A stretch of DNA of 64,000 nucleotides from Roseovarius sp. M141 (GCF_024355225.1 NZ_VCNH01000008.1:1984001-2048000), one strand, 5' to 3'; positions 38,800-49,429 are shown, numbered from the stretch's first letter. Notes: generated by a model from the sequence alone, not told the origin. A program made the numbers and translations.

Positions 38800-40197
38800 T
38801 CAGGCGCCCTTGGTGGATGTCAGCGCATCCAGGATGCGCGCCCAGCTGCGCGTGCCTTTGTGAAAGCTTTCCATGTCGTATTTCTCGTTCGGAGAGTGGA
38901 TGGCGTCGTCGTCCTTGCCAAAACCGATCAGCATCGCGGTCATGTCCAGAATTTCGCCAAAATGTCCGGCGATGGGGATCGATCCGCCGCAGCCGACATA
39001 GGCGGCCTCTTCGGGCCATTCCTGGGAAAGGGCAGTGCGCGCGGCCTCGAACGCGGGATCGGAGATTTCCATCACGCTCGCGCCGCTGTTGCCGTGGCCG
39101 ACAAATTGCGCGGTGCAATCCACCGGCAGCGCGGCCTTGACGTAGGCGCGGAACGCGTCGCGGATGGCATCCGGATCCTGCCCCGCAACCAGGCGAAAGC
39201 TGATCTTGGCGCTGGCCTGGCTGGGCAGCACGGTCTTGAACCCGTCGCCGGTGTAGCCACCCCAGATCCCGTTGACCTCGGCTGTGGGTCGCGACCAGAT
39301 CATCTCGAGCGGCAGGCGCCCATCCTCGCCCGCAGGCTGGCTGAGGCCGACATCGCCGAGGAACCGCGCGTGATCGAATCCCAGCCCCTCCCATTGTGCG
39401 CGCACATCGGGCGTGAGGTCCGGGATGCCATCGTAAAAGCCGGGCAGGGTCACGCGTCCGGTGTCGTCATGCAGCCCGGCCAGAACCTTGCTCAGCACAC
39501 GGATCGGATTGGCGGCGATACCGCCGAAAAAACCCGAGTGCAGATCCTTGTCGGGGCCGGTGATGGTGACCTCGTCGCTGACCATTCCGCGCAGCATGGT
39601 GACGATGGCGGGGGTTTTCGACTGGAAAAGCCCGGTGTCGCAGATCAGCGCGATATCGGCGCGCAGTTCCTCGGCGTTCTCTTGCATGAACGGGATGAGG
39701 GACGGCGAGCCTGATTCCTCTTCGCCCTCAAAGAAAAACGTTATGCGGCAGGGCAGGGTGCCGTGGACCTCGCGCCACGCGCGGCAGGCTTCGACGAAGG
39801 TCATCAGCTGGCCCTTGTCGTCGCTGGTGCCGCGCCCGCGAATAACCTCGCCGTTGGGTGTCTGCTCGACCGCGGGATCGAACGGATCGCGCGTCCAGAG
39901 CGGCAGCGGATCGACCGGTTGCACGTCGTAATGGCCGTAAAACAGAAGGTGTGGCGCCCCCTCGGGCGCATCCTGCCCGGCGTGGGCGACAACCATGGGG
40001 TGCTTGGGCGTCTTGCGCTTTTGGGCAGCAATGCCAATACTTTGCAGATCGGCTACCAGCCAGTCGGCGGCGTCCTGACAGGCCTGTGCATAGGCGGGGT
40101 CGGTCGAAATCGAAGGGATGCGCAGGAAGTCCAGCAGGCGCGCGGTGGCGTCCGGCATTTGCGCGTCGATACGGGCCAGAACATCGGTCAGGGACAT
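38800..40197 (-). CDS. M20 family dipeptidase
   Basis: A 465-aa metallopeptidase of the M20 (carnosinase/CNDP-like) type. It has the metal motifs [25 protein letters not shown] and [12 protein letters not shown], and the C-terminal [12 protein letters not shown]. Such enzymes hydrolyse dipeptides. The ATG at 40197 is chosen because the family N-terminus ([20 protein letters not shown]) follows. It is convergent with the tRNA-Arg gene and divergent from hemA. Confidence 0.88.
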   Translation of the reverse strand: MSLTDVLARIDAQMPDATARLLDFLRIPSISTDPAYAQACQDAADWLVADLQSIGIAAQKRKTPKHPMVVAHAGQDAPEGAPHLLFYGHYDVQPVDPLPLWTRDPFDPAVEQTPNGEVIRGRGTSDDKGQLMTFVEACRAWREVHGTLPCRITFFFEGEEESGSPSLIPFMQENAEELRADIALICDTGLFQSKTPAIVTMLRGMVSDEVTITGPDKDLHSGFFGGIAANPIRVLSKVLAGLHDDTGRVTLPGFYDGIPDLTPDVRAQWEGLGFDHARFLGDVGLSQPAGEDGRLPLEMIWSRPTAEVNGIWGGYTGDGFKTVLPSQASAKISFRLVAGQDPDAIRDAFRAYVKAALPVDCTAQFVGHGNSGASVMEISDPAFEAARTALSQEWPEEAAYVGCGGSIPIAGHFGEILDMTAMLIGFGKDDDAIHSPNEKYDMESFHKGTRSWARILDALTSTKGA

Positions 40198-40293
40198 GGT
40201 GCACCTCAATGTGGAATTTGGCGGCAAACCTATCAGCCCCCGCCGCGCTGTCCAGACGCAGGCTCTTTGCCATGCGGAAAATCATCACCTCCC

Positions 40294-40307
40294 TTGATGC
40301 AGGTCAA
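40294..40307. promoter_or_regulatory. FNR/FnrL-type box upstream of hemA
   Basis: TTGATGCAGGTCAA matches TTGAT-N4-ATCAA at 9 of 10 fixed positions. In Rhodobacter species, FnrL controls hemA through such sites. It lies about 136 bp before the hemA start, in the divergent region with the dipeptidase gene. Confidence 0.65.
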
Positions 40308-40442
40308 TGCGCGGCGCGGCAATTTGTACCCTGTTGCAAGGAAAAGCTGCTGGCTATATCAAATGATATGAACCAAGGAGCGGCGCAACGATGCCGCCCG
40401 GCCCGCGTTTCCTGCCGGCCGCGACCAAGGAAAGGAAGCCCG

Positions 40443-41678
40443 TTGAATCAGCCCATTGATTACACGGCAAAGTTGGACGAGGCGTTGGATCGCCTGCACG
40501 GCGAAGGCCGCTATCGCACCTTCATTGACATCGAACGGCGCCGCGGCCATTTCCCCCACGCAATCTGGAAGCGCCCCGACGGGACCGATAAACCCATCAC
40601 CGTGTGGTGTGGCAACGACTATCTGGGCATGGGTCAGAACGCCGAAGTGCTGGCCGCAATGCACGAGGCGATCGACGCCACCGGCGCGGGATCGGGCGGC
40701 ACCCGCAATATTTCAGGCACCACCGTCTATCACAAGCGGCTGGAGGCCGAGCTGGCCGATCTGCATGGCAAGGAGGCGGCGCTGCTGTTCACCAGCGCCT
40801 ACATCGCCAATGATGCCACGCTGTCGACCCTGCCAAAGCTGTTTCCGGGCCTGATCATCTATTCTGACGCGTTGAACCACGCCAGCATGATCGAGGGCGT
40901 GCGCCGCAATGGCGGGTCCAAGCGTATTTTCCGCCACAATGACGTGGCGCATCTGCGTGAACTGATGGCCGCCGACGACCCTGACGCGCCCAAGCTGGTG
41001 GCCTTCGAATCGGTCTATTCCATGGACGGCGATTTCGGCCCGATCGAGGCGCTGTGCGACGCCGCCGACGAATTCGGCGCATTGACCTATATCGACGAGG
41101 TCCACGCCGTCGGTATCTACGGCCCGCGCGGCGGTGGCGTGACCGAAAGGGACCGCCTTGCGCATCGGATTGACATTATCAACGGCACATTGGCCAAGGC
41201 TTACGGCGTCATGGGCGGTTATATCGCGGCCTCCGCACGCATGTGCGACGCGGTGCGCAGCTATGCGCCGGGGTTTATCTTTACCACGTCGCTGGCGCCT
41301 ACCATCGCGGCAGGAGCGGCCGCAAGCGTGGCATTTTTGAAACGCGACCAGTCTCTGCGCGCTCAGCATCAAACGCAGGCGAAGATCCTGAAGCTCAGAC
41401 TGAAAGGGCTTGGATTGCCGCTGATCGACCATGGCAGCCACATCGTGCCCGTTATGGTTGGTGACCCCAAACATACCAAGAAACTCAGTGACATGCTGTT
41501 GGAACGCCATGGAATCTATGTGCAGCCGATCAACTTCCCCACGGTGCCCCGCGGGACAGAGCGGCTGCGCTTTACACCGTCGCCGGTGCATGGCCCGGGC
41601 GAGATAGATCACCTGGTAAATGCCATGGATGAGCTATGGAGCCATTGTGCGCTGAATCGTGCCGAGATGAGTGCCTAG
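40443..41678 (+). CDS. hemA: 5-aminolevulinate synthase
   Basis: A 411-aa C4-pathway ALA synthase condensing glycine and succinyl-CoA. It has [34 protein letters not shown] and the PLP lysine in [13 protein letters not shown]. The start is a TTG at 40443 with AAAGGA six bases upstream. The longer frame to 39858 runs antisense through the dipeptidase gene and is not credible. Sequence after the TTG aligns with known HemA from a few residues in ([15 protein letters not shown]). The upstream FNR-like box suggests oxygen control. Confidence 0.95.
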   Translation: MNQPIDYTAKLDEALDRLHGEGRYRTFIDIERRRGHFPHAIWKRPDGTDKPITVWCGNDYLGMGQNAEVLAAMHEAIDATGAGSGGTRNISGTTVYHKRLEAELADLHGKEAALLFTSAYIANDATLSTLPKLFPGLIIYSDALNHASMIEGVRRNGGSKRIFRHNDVAHLRELMAADDPDAPKLVAFESVYSMDGDFGPIEALCDAADEFGALTYIDEVHAVGIYGPRGGGVTERDRLAHRIDIINGTLAKAYGVMGGYIAASARMCDAVRSYAPGFIFTTSLAPTIAAGAAASVAFLKRDQSLRAQHQTQAKILKLRLKGLGLPLIDHGSHIVPVMVGDPKHTKKLSDMLLERHGIYVQPINFPTVPRGTERLRFTPSPVHGPGEIDHLVNAMDELWSHCALNRAEMSA

Positions 41679-41788
41679 ATCCGCAAAAGGTGCAAATCGG
41701 CTTGCGATATGCTAGTATGCCTGAAAACAAAGGGCACGGTCGAATCGAAGGTTTGGCCTAGGCTTATCGACATTGAGGGGCAGCTTGC

Positions 41789-43069
41789 ATGATATTGCGT
41801 CGGTTTTCGCGAGGCACATCAACCACGGAGGCAGAATCACGCGGTTTTGACTCGTTTGATCTGCGCCTCGGTGATCTGATGCGCGGCGAGCGGGCGACGA
41901 TGGGCAAATCACTGCTGGATGTTGAACGCGAGCTGCGAATCAAGGCCAGCTATGTCGCCGCCATCGAGAATGCCAATCCCGACGCTTTTGATACCCCCGG
42001 TTTTATCCCTGGCTACGTGCGGTCCTATGCCCGTTATCTGGGTATGGACCCCGACCGCGCCTTTGTCGCCTTCTGCAAGGAAAGCGGGTTTTACACCGCG
42101 CATGGCATGTCGGCTGCCGCATCGTCGGTGCGCCGCAGCGATGCGTCTGCGCCGCGTGCAGCAGGGCGCGGCGATGCCCGCCTGACAGCGCCCGGTACGC
42201 CGTTCATTCCCGCCAGCGAAAGCATCCTGTCCCGGATCGAGCCGGGGGCAATCGGTTCCGTTGCCGTGCTGATCGCGCTTATTACGGCCATCGGTTATGG
42301 TGGCTGGAGCGTCCTGAACGAGGTGCAGCGCGTGCAGGTGTCGCCGGTGGAAAACACGCCCGACGTGCTGGCGGATCTTGATCCTCTGGCCGATGCGCGC
42401 GGCAGCAACCGGACGGCCACCAGCGATGGCACAGGCGATGATGTGATCGCCGCCGGGGCCGGGTTCGGCTCGCCCGAGGGGGACACGCTGGACCGGCTCT
42501 ACCGACCCGAGGCGCTGGACGTGCCGGTTCTGGTCGCGCGCGACGGCCCGATTTCCACGCTGGATCCGATGCAAGGCGGCACGCTGCCCGGCGCCACCCA
42601 GCCAACTGCCCCTCGCGCCATCGCCGAGGCGCCCAATCCTCAGCCGAATGCGATCGATGCCGTCATCGCTTCGGTCGTCAGCCCGCAGGTCGTGGCCGAT
42701 CCGATGGCCGGCGTGCAGATGGTCGCTGTGCGCCCGGCATGGGTGCGTGTGCGCTCTGCCGATGGCAGCGTCATTTACGAGGGCATCATGAACGCCGGCG
42801 ACACCTATGATGTGCCGCTGACCGAAGTGCCGCCGACGCTGCGCGTGGGCGAATCTGGTGCGATCTATTTCAAGGTGGCCGGTCAGCATTACGGCCCGGC
42901 GGGCCCGAAGGGTGCCATCACTGCCAATCTCGCGCTGGCGCCCGAGGGGCTGACAGGTCTGCTGACAGTGGCCGATCTGACGCAGGATTCCGATCTGGAG
43001 CGCTATGTTGCCCAGCTGGACACCGCGGCCGAACGCCTTCCCGGCACGCAGCAGACTCTCAGCGATTGA
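41789..43069 (+). CDS. RodZ-like membrane protein (HTH_25 and DUF4115)
   Basis: A 426-aa protein with a cytoplasmic Cro/RodZ-type helix-turn-helix (residues ~25-95, GKSLLDVERELRIKASYVAAIE), one membrane span (~154-174), a long Pro/Ala/Asp-rich periplasmic linker, and a C-terminal DUF4115 domain (~325-400, AWVRVRSADGSVIYEGIM). The architecture is that of RodZ, which links MreB to the cell-wall machinery. It is followed after 78 bp by ispG, a common alphaproteobacterial order. Confidence 0.82.
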   Translation: MILRRFSRGTSTTEAESRGFDSFDLRLGDLMRGERATMGKSLLDVERELRIKASYVAAIENANPDAFDTPGFIPGYVRSYARYLGMDPDRAFVAFCKESGFYTAHGMSAAASSVRRSDASAPRAAGRGDARLTAPGTPFIPASESILSRIEPGAIGSVAVLIALITAIGYGGWSVLNEVQRVQVSPVENTPDVLADLDPLADARGSNRTATSDGTGDDVIAAGAGFGSPEGDTLDRLYRPEALDVPVLVARDGPISTLDPMQGGTLPGATQPTAPRAIAEAPNPQPNAIDAVIASVVSPQVVADPMAGVQMVAVRPAWVRVRSADGSVIYEGIMNAGDTYDVPLTEVPPTLRVGESGAIYFKVAGQHYGPAGPKGAITANLALAPEGLTGLLTVADLTQDSDLERYVAQLDTAAERLPGTQQTLSD

Positions 43070-43147
43070 AGCGGGCGCCGGATCGTCCTATCTGACATGT
43101 GACAATGAAACCGGCAGGCCACACCCGCCGGAGGAAGGACCGCCGCA

Positions 43148-44275
43148 ATGTCGCTGAACCCCATTCGCCCTTGGCGCAACATCGAACGTCGGCAAAGCCG
43201 CCAGATCCATGTCGGCAACGTGCCGGTTGGTGGTGGTGCGCCGATTTCAGTGCAGACGATGACGAATACCCCCACGACGGATGTCGCCGCGACGGTTGCC
43301 CAGATTCAGGCGGCGGCGGATGTCGGCGTCGACATCGTGCGCGTCTCTGTCCCGGACGAGGCGTCAGCCAGGGCGCTGAAGGATATCGTGCGCGAAAGCC
43401 CGGTGCCGATCGTCGCCGACATCCATTTCCACTACAAACGCGGCATCGAGGCCGCCGAGGCGGGTGCCGCCTGTCTGCGGATCAATCCGGGCAATATCGG
43501 CAGCCCCGAGCGCGTGCGCGACGTGATCGCCGCCGCGCGTGACCATGGTTGTTCGATCCGCATCGGCGTCAATGCCGGCAGTCTCGAACGTCACCTGCTG
43601 GAAAAATACGGCGAGCCGTGCCCCGACGCGATGGTCGAGTCCGGGCTGGAGCATATCCGCATTCTGCAAGACAACGATTTTCACGAATTCAAGATCAGCG
43701 TTAAGGCGTCCGACGTTTTTATGGCCGCTGCTGCCTATCATCAGTTGGCCGAGGCGACGGACGCACCGATCCATCTGGGCATCACCGAGGCCGGCGGGCT
43801 GATCAGCGGCACGGTCAAATCGGCCATCGGAATGGGCAATCTGCTGTGGGCGGGAATCGGCGATACGATCCGCGTCAGCCTGTCCGCCGACCCGGTCGAA
43901 GAGGTCAAGATGGGGTTCGAGATCCTGAAATCTCTCGGCTTGCGGCACCGCGGCGTCAACATCATCAGCTGCCCCAGTTGCGCGCGTCAGGGCTTTGACG
44001 TGATCAAGACGGTCGAGGCGCTGGAGCAGCGGCTGGAACATATCAAGACGCCGATGAGCTTGAGCATCATCGGCTGCGTCGTGAACGGGCCGGGCGAGGC
44101 GCTGATGACCGATGTCGGGTTTACCGGCGGCGGGGCAGGGTCTGGCATGGTCTATCTGGCGGGCAAGCAGAGCCACAAGCTGAGCAACGATCAGATGATT
44201 GACCACATCGTTGAGCAGGTTGAAAAGCGTGCTGCCCAGATCGATGCGGAAACCGCGCAGGAAGCGGCTGAATAG
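43148..44275 (+). CDS. ispG: 4-hydroxy-3-methylbut-2-enyl diphosphate synthase (flavodoxin)
   Basis: A 375-aa IspG (GcpE) of the MEP isoprenoid pathway. The [4Fe-4S] cysteines lie in [11 protein letters not shown] and [11 protein letters not shown]. The N-terminal barrel has [12 protein letters not shown] and [17 protein letters not shown] lies 7-10 bp before the ATG. As an Fe-S enzyme it depends on the suf system encoded 5 kb upstream. Confidence 0.95.
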   Translation: MSLNPIRPWRNIERRQSRQIHVGNVPVGGGAPISVQTMTNTPTTDVAATVAQIQAAADVGVDIVRVSVPDEASARALKDIVRESPVPIVADIHFHYKRGIEAAEAGAACLRINPGNIGSPERVRDVIAAARDHGCSIRIGVNAGSLERHLLEKYGEPCPDAMVESGLEHIRILQDNDFHEFKISVKASDVFMAAAAYHQLAEATDAPIHLGITEAGGLISGTVKSAIGMGNLLWAGIGDTIRVSLSADPVEEVKMGFEILKSLGLRHRGVNIISCPSCARQGFDVIKTVEALEQRLEHIKTPMSLSIIGCVVNGPGEALMTDVGFTGGGAGSGMVYLAGKQSHKLSNDQMIDHIVEQVEKRAAQIDAETAQEAAE

Positions 44276-44290
44276 CGCCGCCACAAATCA

Positions 44291-44315
44291 GCGCCGACCC
44301 TGTACGGGACGGCGC
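44291..44315. terminator. Hairpin between convergent ispG and dsbA-like genes
   Basis: GCGCCG (44291-44296) pairs with CGGCGC (44310-44315), extended inward by CCC/GGG after an A-A mismatch. There is no strong T-run. Its position between two convergent genes supports a shared terminator. Confidence 0.4.
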
Positions 44316-44324
44316 CAAAGCGTT

Positions 44325-45125
44325 TTAGCCGCGCAAATCTGCGACAATCTCGCGCATGCCGTCCAGCGGGACGTATCCACGCAGCAGCTGGTCCTGCATG
44401 ACAAAGGACGGCGTGCCGGAAATCTGCAGCTGCTCGCCCAGTGCGCGGTTTGCCGCGATCACGGCGCTGACGTCATCGCTGTCCATATGTCCGGTGATCT
44501 TTTCGGCGTCCAGTTCCAGCGTTTCGGCCAGACTTGTCAGGCCGTCGACCGACAAATCCCCCTTGTAGGACATCATCGCGTCATGCAGCGATTTGTAGGC
44601 GTCCGCACCCAGCACCTGCTGCGCCGCGATGGCAAAGCGCGAAGCCACGACTGACTCGGGACCCAGAATCGGGAATTCCTTGATGATGACGCGGATATTT
44701 CCGTCGCTCGCGATCAGTTCTTCGACCTCGGGAAAGGCACGGCGGCAGTAGCCGCAACGGTAATCCATAAACTCGACAATGGTGATGTCGCCGTCCGGAT
44801 TGCCGCCGACCCAAGAATGCCCGTCATCAAAGATTGCATCGAAATTGGCTGAAATCAGATCTCCGTCATTGGCGCTTTGCAGGTCCTGTTGACGCTGCTC
44901 CATGACGGCGGCGGCCTCAAAGATGACCTCGGGATTCTCCAGCAGATAGCTGCGCACCCGCGCGCCGAATTCCTCGTCGCTCATCTGGGCGATCTCGGTG
45001 GTGTCGGCCTGGGCTGTCTGGGCGGTGGCCGAGTATGCGGGCGGGGCGCTTGGGGTGACCAGCGCGGTCAGTGCGGCGCCGGCGACGATTATGCCGACCC
45101 CGGTCAGAATGGCGGTGCGGTTCAT
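44325..45125 (-). CDS. DsbA-like thiol:disulfide oxidoreductase
   Basis: A 266-aa periplasmic protein with an N-terminal signal or anchor segment (residues ~7-26), a helical ScsC-type N-terminal region (EEFGARVRSYLLENPEVIF) and a thioredoxin fold. The active site is CGYC (Cys124, Cys127) and the cis-Pro is in SGTPSFVM. It belongs to the DsbA/DsbG/Com1 group and may oxidise or isomerise disulfides in exported proteins. Confidence 0.85.
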   Translation of the reverse strand: MNRTAILTGVGIIVAGAALTALVTPSAPPAYSATAQTAQADTTEIAQMSDEEFGARVRSYLLENPEVIFEAAAVMEQRQQDLQSANDGDLISANFDAIFDDGHSWVGGNPDGDITIVEFMDYRCGYCRRAFPEVEELIASDGNIRVIIKEFPILGPESVVASRFAIAAQQVLGADAYKSLHDAMMSYKGDLSVDGLTSLAETLELDAEKITGHMDSDDVSAVIAANRALGEQLQISGTPSFVMQDQLLRGYVPLDGMREIVADLRG

Positions 45126-45497
45126 TTCGATAACTCCGTTATGTCATGGCCGGTCTATTTCCGGGCGGCTTTGACGGCAGAAAGCATATCCTGCGACGGT
45201 TGCCAACCACCCGGCCCGCCGAGCAACCAGCCCAAGGCGCGGCGTGCGTGGGTTTTGGCATCCTCCTGACGATCAACTACCGTATGTGGCGGCGGCAGGC
45301 CTCCCGGCAAAGTGTGGGGCCTCGCGCGGGGCAATTCAACCCGGCGGGCTGCCGCCCCGCGCTATTGTGATCGCCGCGCCGTCGTTGTGATGAAAATTGG
45401 CGCCGATGGGGGCGGGACAGTCGCAATGCTGCCTGATAGGGTGCGCCGCAAAACCGCGGGCACATCGCCCGGCACAGCCTCTTGGACACTACACCAC
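45126..45497. other. 372-bp gap upstream of dsbA-like and amiC
   Basis: A divergent region without a firmly supported gene. It must hold the promoters of both neighbours. One short - strand frame (listed separately at 45155-45310) has protein-like composition. No hairpin with a T-run was seen. Confidence 0.5.
45155..45310 (-). CDS. Possible small protein (51 aa) upstream of dsbA-like gene
   Basis: A - strand frame from TTG 45310 to TAG 45155. Its C-terminal half reads like a real protein (THARRALGWLLGGPGG, then MLSAVKAARK). It ends 29 bp before the DsbA-like start. The start codon is uncertain and no family is recognised. The frame is open further upstream without an ATG. It could also be the remnant of a longer gene. 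Confidence 0.3.
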   Translation of the reverse strand: MPGGLPPPHTVVDRQEDAKTHARRALGWLLGGPGGWQPSQDMLSAVKAARK

Positions 45498-46724
45498 ATG
45501 ATCAGATTTTGCATTGCTCTTGCTGCCCTTTTTATCGGCGGCGCGGCCCCGGTTATCGCGCAGCAGGGCTTTGGCGGGCTGGCGCGGCTGAACGCCGAGG
45601 CCAGCGCCATCACTGCTGCGCGCGGTGAATTGCGGATCAAGCTGGCGCTCAGCCAGGGGGTGCCGTTCCGCATCTTCACCCTTGACGCGCCCGAGCGGCT
45701 GGTGGTCGACTTTCGCGAGGTGGACTGGGCCGGGACGTTGGGCCCAGAACTGGTGCAGACCGATCTGGTGCGTGCTGCGCGTGTTGGCGGATTTCGGCCC
45801 GGCTGGTCGCGTATGGCGCTGGAACTGGCCGGCCCCTTTGCGTTGGTCCATGCGGTGTTGAACACCGGCGCCGATGATGGCAGCGCCGATCTGGTGCTGA
45901 CGCTGGTGCACACCTCGCCCGAGGCGTTCGCGGACGGCGCCGGCGTGCCGCAGCCGCAGCCCGGCTGGGACCTCCCACCGCCCGCCGATATGGGCGCCGC
46001 CCAGCCGCGCGCGCCGGGCGCGGCGATGGTCGTGGTGCTGGACCCGGGCCATGGCGGTATCGATCCGGGCGCCGACTCGGGCAGTATGTTGGAGAAGGAT
46101 CTTATGCTGGGCTTTGCGCGGCAGTTAAAAGAGACGCTGCTGCGCGCGGGCGATATCGAGGTGGTACTGACGCGCGAGGATGACAGCTTTGTCTCGCTGG
46201 AGCGGCGGGTCAGTATCGCCCACGCGGCGCGCGCTGATCTGTTCCTGTCGCTGCACGCGGATTCGCTGGGCGAGGGGACGGCGCGCGGCGCCACCATCTA
46301 TAAGCTGGGCGCCGATGCCTCCGACGCCGCCAGCGCCGCGCTGGCCGAGCGCCACAACCGCGCCGATTTGCTGGCGGGGCTGGATCTGTCCGGCACCGAT
46401 GACGTGGTCGCGGACGTTCTGATGGATCTGGCCCGGATGGAGACGCAGCCGCGCGCCGATCTGATGGCGCGCGCGCTGGTTGTTGCGCTGAAGGAGGCGG
46501 ATCTGCCGCTCAATTCGCGCCCTATGCGTAGCGCCAGCTTTTCGGTGCTGAAATCGCCCGCTATTCCGTCCGTCCTGCTGGAACTGGGTTTTTTGTCCAA
46601 CGGGCGGGACATGGACAACCTGAACGATCCAGAATGGCGTGCGGACATGGCGCAGGCCATTGCCGATGCGATCGGCGCCTGGACCATCGCGGATGCCGCA
46701 AATTCCCGCTTGATGCGTCAGTGA
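45498..46724 (+). CDS. amiC: N-acetylmuramoyl-L-alanine amidase (AmiC type)
   Basis: A 408-aa periplasmic amidase. It has a signal peptide (residues 1-21, ending IAQQ), an AMIN domain (~25-125, with RLVVDFREVDW) and a zinc amidase_3 domain: VVLDPGHGGIDPGA, Glu in MLEKDLML, His in FLSLHADS, and Glu in LLELGFLSN. It splits daughter-cell peptidoglycan at division. The ATG at 45498 is chosen because it opens directly onto a signal peptide. The order amiC-ponA is conserved in alphaproteobacteria. Confidence 0.88.
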   Translation: MIRFCIALAALFIGGAAPVIAQQGFGGLARLNAEASAITAARGELRIKLALSQGVPFRIFTLDAPERLVVDFREVDWAGTLGPELVQTDLVRAARVGGFRPGWSRMALELAGPFALVHAVLNTGADDGSADLVLTLVHTSPEAFADGAGVPQPQPGWDLPPPADMGAAQPRAPGAAMVVVLDPGHGGIDPGADSGSMLEKDLMLGFARQLKETLLRAGDIEVVLTREDDSFVSLERRVSIAHAARADLFLSLHADSLGEGTARGATIYKLGADASDAASAALAERHNRADLLAGLDLSGTDDVVADVLMDLARMETQPRADLMARALVVALKEADLPLNSRPMRSASFSVLKSPAIPSVLLELGFLSNGRDMDNLNDPEWRADMAQAIADAIGAWTIADAANSRLMRQ

Positions 46725-46831
46725 TCTGCAAGCTGCGTGGGCGGATACCGGCGCAGTCCTGTCGCGCTTGTGTTTTGACGGCGGCGGCGCGGGTGCATAT
46801 ATGATCGACGGGACCAATAAGGTGGGTGTGC

Positions 46832-49348
46832 GTGCTTAGATTTATATTGACGTTTTTCGGGTCTATTTTCAGTGTGATCACCATGGGGGTCATGGTGATC
46901 GCGATCACCATAGGCGCGATTTTCTACATCTACGGACGCGACCTGCCCAGTCACCAGAGCCTTGCCAACTACACGCCGCCCACGATCAGCCGCATTTTTT
47001 CCGGCGAGGGGCGCATCATCGATGAATTCAGCCGCGAGCGGCGTCTTTATACCCCGGCCGAGGATATTCCCCAGCTGGTGAAGGAGGCGTTCATTTCCGC
47101 CGAGGACAAGAATTTCTACTCCCACGGTGGGTATGATGCGCGCGGTATCGCCGCCGCTGCCATCGAAGCGGTCCAGACGCGCGGGCGCACCGTGCGCGGC
47201 GCCTCGACCATTCCGCAACAGGTGGTCAAGAACTTCCTGCTCTCGGGCGACCGCAAGATCGAACGCAAGATCAAGGAAATCATCCTGGCCACCCGCATCG
47301 AAGAGGCGCTGACCAAGGAAAAGATCCTGGAACTTTACCTGAACGAAATCTTTCTGGGGCAGAACAGCTATGGCGTGGCCGCCGCCGCGCAGACCTATTT
47401 CAACAAGTCGTTGCGCGAACTGGCCCCGCACGAGGCCGCGTTCCTGGCGTCAATGCCCAAGGCGCCCAGCAGTTTCCACCCTGTGCGCGCCAGCGACAAG
47501 CTGCGCACGCGGCGCGACTTCGTGCTGCGCGAAATGCAGCAGAACGGCTACATCACCAAGGCCGTCTATGAGGAGGAGGTCGCACAGCCCCTGCGCAGCG
47601 TGCAAAATGGCGATTTCGAGCCGTTCTCCGCCTCGCTGCCTCCGCGCGACTATTTCACGGATGAGATCCGCCGCCAGCTGAGCCGGGATTTTGGCGAGGG
47701 CGAGTTTTTCTCGGGCGGCTTTACCGTGCGCGCCACCATCGACCCCGAAATGCAGGTCGAGGCGGCAGTGGCGCTGCAGGGCAAGCTGGAGCAGTACGAC
47801 CGCAATCTGGGCCGCTGGCGCGGCACGGGCAAATCGCTGCCCCCCGAGGCGCTGGAAAGCGAAGAGGCATGGCGCGCCGCGCTGGCCGAGATCAGCGTTG
47901 CGCGCGATATCGATCTGGAAAGCCATTGGTATCCGGCGGTCATCCTTGAGGTCGCCGATCAGAAGATGCGCATCGGCATCGAGGATGTGCCGCAATCCGA
48001 AACCGAACCGCAGGTGATTCCGCGCGACGATATCGGATGGCTGCGCGGGAATTTTCAGGACACTTTCAAGGTCGGACAGGTGGTGCATGTGCGCCGCATG
48101 ACCAAGGATGGCGCATTCATCCGCTGGACGCTGCGGCAGGTGCCGCAGGTGCAGGGCGGTTTCATGGCGATGGACGTGAATACCGGCCGCGTGCTGGCGA
48201 TGCAGGGCGGATTTTCCTATCAGAATTCGGTGTTTAACCGCGCCACGCAAGCCAAGCGCCAGCCCGGCTCCAGCTTTAAGCCGTTCGTTTATGCAGCGGC
48301 GCTCGACAGCGGCTATAGCCCTGCGACCATCGTGGTCGACGCCCCGATCGAGGTGAACACCCCGCAGGGCCTGTGGCGGCCGCGCAACTCGTCGAACCGC
48401 TATTATGGTCCAACGCCCCTGCGCACCGGGATCGAGCAGTCGCGCAACCTGATGACCATCCGCCTGGCGCAGGAGGTGGGCATGGAGACCGTCGCCTCCT
48501 ATGCCGAACGCTTTGGCGTCTATGAAAATATGGGGCCGTATCTGGCCAACGCATTGGGATCAGAGGAATCGACCGTCTACAAGATGGTTGCGGCCTACGC
48601 CATGTTCGCCAATGGCGGCGAACGGGTGGAGCCGACGCTGGTCGACCGCGTGCAGGACCGCTATGGGCGCACCGTGTACCGCCATGACGAGCGGACCTGC
48701 ACCGATTGCAACGATCCTTCCATCGCACCCGGCCGCGCGCCGCGCATCGTGTCCAACCGCGAGCGGGTGATCGACGCGATCACCGCCTATCAGCTGACGT
48801 CGATGCTGCAAGGTGTCGTGCAGCGCGGCACGGCGGCGGGCAACGTCAAGCTGTCGGTGCCCGTCGCGGGCAAGACCGGCACCACGAACGATGCGCGCGA
48901 TGTGTGGTTCATCGGGTTTACCAGCAATATCGTTGCGGGCTGCTATATCGGCTATGACCAGCCGCGCAGCCTGGGTCGCAGCGCCTATGGCGCGGGCATG
49001 TGCGGGCCGGTCTTTACCCAGTTCATGCGCAAGGCGACGGCCAAATATGGCGGCGGCGAATTCACCATCCCACCGGGTGGCCACTTCATCAAGATCGACC
49101 GCCGCACCGGCGCGCGTCTGTCCGACGACGCTTCGGGCCCCACTGTCGTGGCGGAGTATTTCCGCGATGGCCAGGATCCGATGTTCGGCCTGATGTTCGA
49201 TGGCGGCTTTGCCATGGGCAACGATCTGGAGCTGTTCCGCGAGGGTGAGGGCGAGCAGGTGCGCGACGTAACCACCTCCAGCGGTCGGACCGGGCGGGTC
49301 GGTAAAAAGGCGACGTTCGGCTCGATGAGTTCGGGCGGGCTGTATTGA
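46832..49348 (+). CDS. mrcA: Penicillin-binding protein 1A (class A PBP)
   Basis: An 838-aa bifunctional peptidoglycan synthase. It has an N-terminal membrane anchor (residues ~5-33), a GT51 glycosyltransferase domain (SAEDKNFYSHGG, GASTIPQQVVKN), an OB-like insert, and a transpeptidase domain. The nucleophile is Ser480 in GSSFKPF (SxxK), with SRNLM and KTGTTND following. The GTG at 46832 fits AAGG at 46819-46822; a GTG at 46826 is too close. It follows amiC by 107 bp. Confidence 0.93.
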   Translation: MLRFILTFFGSIFSVITMGVMVIAITIGAIFYIYGRDLPSHQSLANYTPPTISRIFSGEGRIIDEFSRERRLYTPAEDIPQLVKEAFISAEDKNFYSHGGYDARGIAAAAIEAVQTRGRTVRGASTIPQQVVKNFLLSGDRKIERKIKEIILATRIEEALTKEKILELYLNEIFLGQNSYGVAAAAQTYFNKSLRELAPHEAAFLASMPKAPSSFHPVRASDKLRTRRDFVLREMQQNGYITKAVYEEEVAQPLRSVQNGDFEPFSASLPPRDYFTDEIRRQLSRDFGEGEFFSGGFTVRATIDPEMQVEAAVALQGKLEQYDRNLGRWRGTGKSLPPEALESEEAWRAALAEISVARDIDLESHWYPAVILEVADQKMRIGIEDVPQSETEPQVIPRDDIGWLRGNFQDTFKVGQVVHVRRMTKDGAFIRWTLRQVPQVQGGFMAMDVNTGRVLAMQGGFSYQNSVFNRATQAKRQPGSSFKPFVYAAALDSGYSPATIVVDAPIEVNTPQGLWRPRNSSNRYYGPTPLRTGIEQSRNLMTIRLAQEVGMETVASYAERFGVYENMGPYLANALGSEESTVYKMVAAYAMFANGGERVEPTLVDRVQDRYGRTVYRHDERTCTDCNDPSIAPGRAPRIVSNRERVIDAITAYQLTSMLQGVVQRGTAAGNVKLSVPVAGKTGTTNDARDVWFIGFTSNIVAGCYIGYDQPRSLGRSAYGAGMCGPVFTQFMRKATAKYGGGEFTIPPGGHFIKIDRRTGARLSDDASGPTVVAEYFRDGQDPMFGLMFDGGFAMGNDLELFREGEGEQVRDVTTSSGRTGRVGKKATFGSMSSGGLY

Positions 49349-49356
49349 CGGGGAAC

Positions 49357-49385
49357 GCGGCGGGCAGGGCGCGCTTGCCCGCCGC
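49357..49385 (+). terminator. GC-rich hairpin after mrcA
   Basis: A perfect 10-bp stem: GCGGCGGGCA at 49357-49366 and TGCCCGCCGC at 49376-49385, with a 9-nt loop. It lies 9 bp after the mrcA stop. There is no T-run, so it may attenuate rather than fully end transcription into prfB. Confidence 0.45.
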
Positions 49386-49429
49386 CGCGTGCTGCGGTAT
49401 CAGGCGCACAACCCACCAGGAAAGCATAT

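Noticed and set aside
39858..40442. N-terminal extension of hemA by about 195 codons
   Set aside because: It would run through the dipeptidase gene on the other strand, and known HemA proteins begin near the TTG at 40443.
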